DNA from: Echinostoma caproni
Lineage: Eukaryota > Platyhelminthes > Trematoda > Plagiorchiida > Echinostomatidae
Direction: 5' to 3'
Assembly (NCBI GenBank): GCA_900618425.1
Contig: UZAN01039702.1
Coordinates: 51,007-115,006 of the forward strand
DNA: 64,000 bases
Shown: positions 62,120 through 64,000 of the stretch, in pieces
How the letters are laid out: each line of letters begins with the position of its first letter
Numbering within the stretch: position 1 is the first letter of the stretch
Notes under the pieces: model-generated
Databases searched by the model: none
What the model was told of the DNA's origin: nothing
What the model saw: only the letters and a program-made list of their open reading frames with translations
Program-made: the position numbers and the translations under genes

Positions 62120-63960
62120 ACGCTTTTCGAAGACTGAGTGAACGCTACTTGCAATAATTATTCGTTACTGCAAGATCAGTTTACCAAGTTTGTACGAGAG
62201 GACAAATTGATGTACCAAAAAACAGTGGCACGAAAATTCATTTCAGATCCTAAATTGCCTTATAAACATATCAACTCTACAAGAATGGTGAACTGCGGAA
62301 TACCAACATTGAGATCGCCTAGAAATATTCGTGAAGCTGCAGAGTTCCTCAAAACTCAGTTCGATCAGATGTTCACCGCAACGACACACGAAGCATTACA
62401 GATCCCAAGCAAACTACCCAGTATACCGTCTCCGTCACTTGCTAACATGGCTTTTAACAGTGAGAAGGTTGGAGCAAAACTACTAATGTTGCGGAAAATG
62501 TCATCCTCGGGCGCAGACAACATGCATCCCGGACTCTGATGTCGCTAGCCAATAACATTTTCAAACCTCTGGCTGTTCTTTACCCAGGTAAGCCCACAAT
62601 AATGGAAGGAAAGGGTGATTTCCCCCAGTTACGATCGGGGCTCTCGCAGTGATCCCGCCAACTACCAACCTGTGACACTTCTTTCGATACTGTCGAAAGT
62701 CATGGAAGCTATTGTGGCAGCTCTGTTGATGGAGTATGTGGAGAAGCATGACCTTTTGTCTCCAGCTCAGCACGGATTTCGTCAGAAACGTACGTGCACC
62801 ACAAATCTACTTCTTGCACGAGGTGAGTGAACAAAATCGATGCAGGCCAGCCATTGGATATAGTTTATCTGGACTTCTCCAGGGCATTTGACCGAGTAGG
62901 CCACCAACTTCTACTTGCGAAAACTCTACAACTACATAGCAAGAGGTTTGGTTCTGGACTGGAATAAACAATGTCTCCAACACAGAACCATGTCAGTTCG
63001 TGTTGGTAATTCATTATCAAAGCCTATCTCCGCTTCTTGAGGGGTTCCTCAGGGATCATTACTGGAGCTGGTCTCTTTCTTGCATTTATAAGCGACCTGC
63101 TACATGTGCTTAAGCCTAATACACTGCTATTTGAGGACGCCGCTAAGATCTGAAGAACTGTAACACATTCAGAGGATTATATAGCACTCCAACAAAAGAT
63201 CGAAGCAGTTCACTGATGGCTAATTGCCAATGACATCGAGTTTAACGTCTTCAAATGCAGAATAACTTCCATGCGACACAAGAATCATTTCTTCTATGTT
63301 CTGGGGAACCAAATACTACCACATGACACTGACGAAAGGGATTTGGGAATTATGTTATAAGAGGATGTTCCATGCACTGTGCCAGAGCATCATCGATGGT
63401 TATAAAGCAAGTTGGACTACTCAGACGTGTGTTCGGGCAATTCGAAAGAGCACTGTTTCCACACTTGTTATCAGCGTTCGTTTGGCCACACACGGAGTAG
63501 GGAGTTCAAGTATGGAGTCCATCGTTAAAGCGCGACAAGAATGCTCTAGAATGCTCTAGACTAGCAAAATAGTTGTTGAAAGGTCTGTATAATAAGACAT
63601 ACTTCGAAAGACTGCAAATATTGGGACTCTACTCATCTCAATACCGCTGACTTCTGGGGACCTTATCTTGGCATATCACATACTGCATCAACCCAATCAG
63701 CTTTGCAATTCCATGCTAACTTTGTATCAAAATGATCACTCAGGGGACTACCACCAAAGTTGAAGACCCAGAACAGCCACCTTGATTGCCGGTATCACTC
63801 GTTTGCAGTGTGCGGCGTATGGAGTTCCCTTCCATCCGCTGTAGTGTGTGCTCCTACAGTTGAACTTTTTAAATCGCAACTTGATAAAGCATTGGAGCAC
63901 TTAAAACTTCAATAACCGTGAGTAATCATGCAGATTGTTATTATTATCTTTGTGAAACAA
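62120..63960 (+). mobile_element. CR1-like LINE, nearly complete RT, inactivated
   Basis: Plus strand. 62138-62539 (133 codons) covers the linker and first RT motif: KLMYQKTVARKFISDPKLPY, EAAEFLKTQFDQMFTATT, KMSSSGADNMHPGL. 62615-62830 reads DPANYQPVTLLSILSKVMEA and LLSPAQHGFRQKRTCTTNLL. Then IVYLDFSRAFDRVGHQLLL (motif A), ISDLLHVLKPNTLLFEDAAK at the FADD position, WLIANDIEFNVFKC, and DERDLGIML. 63569-63700 reads KGLYNKTYFERLQILGLYSS. Finally 63742-63915 is a clean frame: RGLPPKLKTQNSHLDCRYHS, FAVCGVWSSLPSAVV, ELFKSQLDKALEHLKLQ and TAA. The catalytic FADD is changed to FEDA and stops interrupt the middle, so it cannot retrotranspose. The endonuclease is absent (5' truncation). A short TAT/TTA-rich tail follows the stop. 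Confidence 0.85.
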
Positions 63961-64000
63961 TTCAAAATGTTCTGTGAAAATCCTATGGGCATGATAAGCT

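Noticed and set aside
1..64000. CRISPR array, bacterial operon, riboswitch or rRNA gene
   Set aside because: No regularly spaced repeats, no ribosome-binding sites or compact genes, no rRNA-like sequence; the window is eukaryotic.

Overview
This is an AT-rich piece of a repeat-laden eukaryotic nuclear genome, carried on a draft assembly (N characters at 25768-25770, 42083, 42400 and 58853). There is no bacterial gene organisation: no long open frames, no operons, no rRNA and no intact protein gene. The retroelement content (several Penelope-like elements with GIY-YIG endonuclease ends, CR1/Jockey-type LINEs, tRNA-derived SINE-like repeats, one carrying hammerhead ribozyme parts) resembles what is known from parasitic flatworms, especially AT-rich trematodes such as schistosomatids. 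That assignment is inference from repeat type and base composition; no marker gene supports it.

Layout: 1-9.4 kb is mostly featureless, with a low-complexity block (3.3-3.7 kb), two tRNA-like relics (4.25-4.32 and 5.7-5.8 kb) and a decayed ribozyme-SINE copy (7.37-7.49 kb). 9.4-10.76 kb (-) is a Penelope-like reverse transcriptase relic. 11.9-12.8 kb has a short coding-like stretch, a perfect 19-bp inverted repeat and a Penelope GIY-YIG endonuclease (+). 18.5-19.0 kb (-) holds a possible set of three terminal exons of an unrecognised gene. 20.7-22.4 kb (-) is a scrambled LINE. 25.4-26.0 kb (+) is another Penelope relic. 30.66-31.52 kb (-) is an 864-nt frame with only two stops, probably a damaged exon or pseudogene. 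33.9-34.0 kb (-) is the best ribozyme-SINE copy. 41.2-41.76 kb is a head-to-head inverted pair of Penelope endonucleases. 48.65-48.97 kb may be a solo LTR with a primer-binding site. 53.4-54.2 kb (-) is a CR1-like C-terminal half. 60.7-61.4 kb (+) is a Penelope relic of a different subfamily, and 62.1-63.96 kb (+) a nearly end-to-end but dead CR1-like LINE.

The most notable observation is the SINE at 33885-34014 and its relative at 7367-7491. Their two ends, read on the minus strand, supply all parts of a hammerhead ribozyme. Stem III is formed by the two termini of the element, and a tRNA-like pol III promoter domain sits inside the stem I loop. The two copies complement each other: one keeps the CUGAUGA and GAAA cores, the other the GUC cleavage triplet, and both keep stem II with a compensatory pair. 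Hammerheads in SINE-like schistosome repeats (Sm-alpha) and in Penelope-like elements are established; this split architecture with the tRNA domain inside the ribozyme is, as far as I can tell, unusual.
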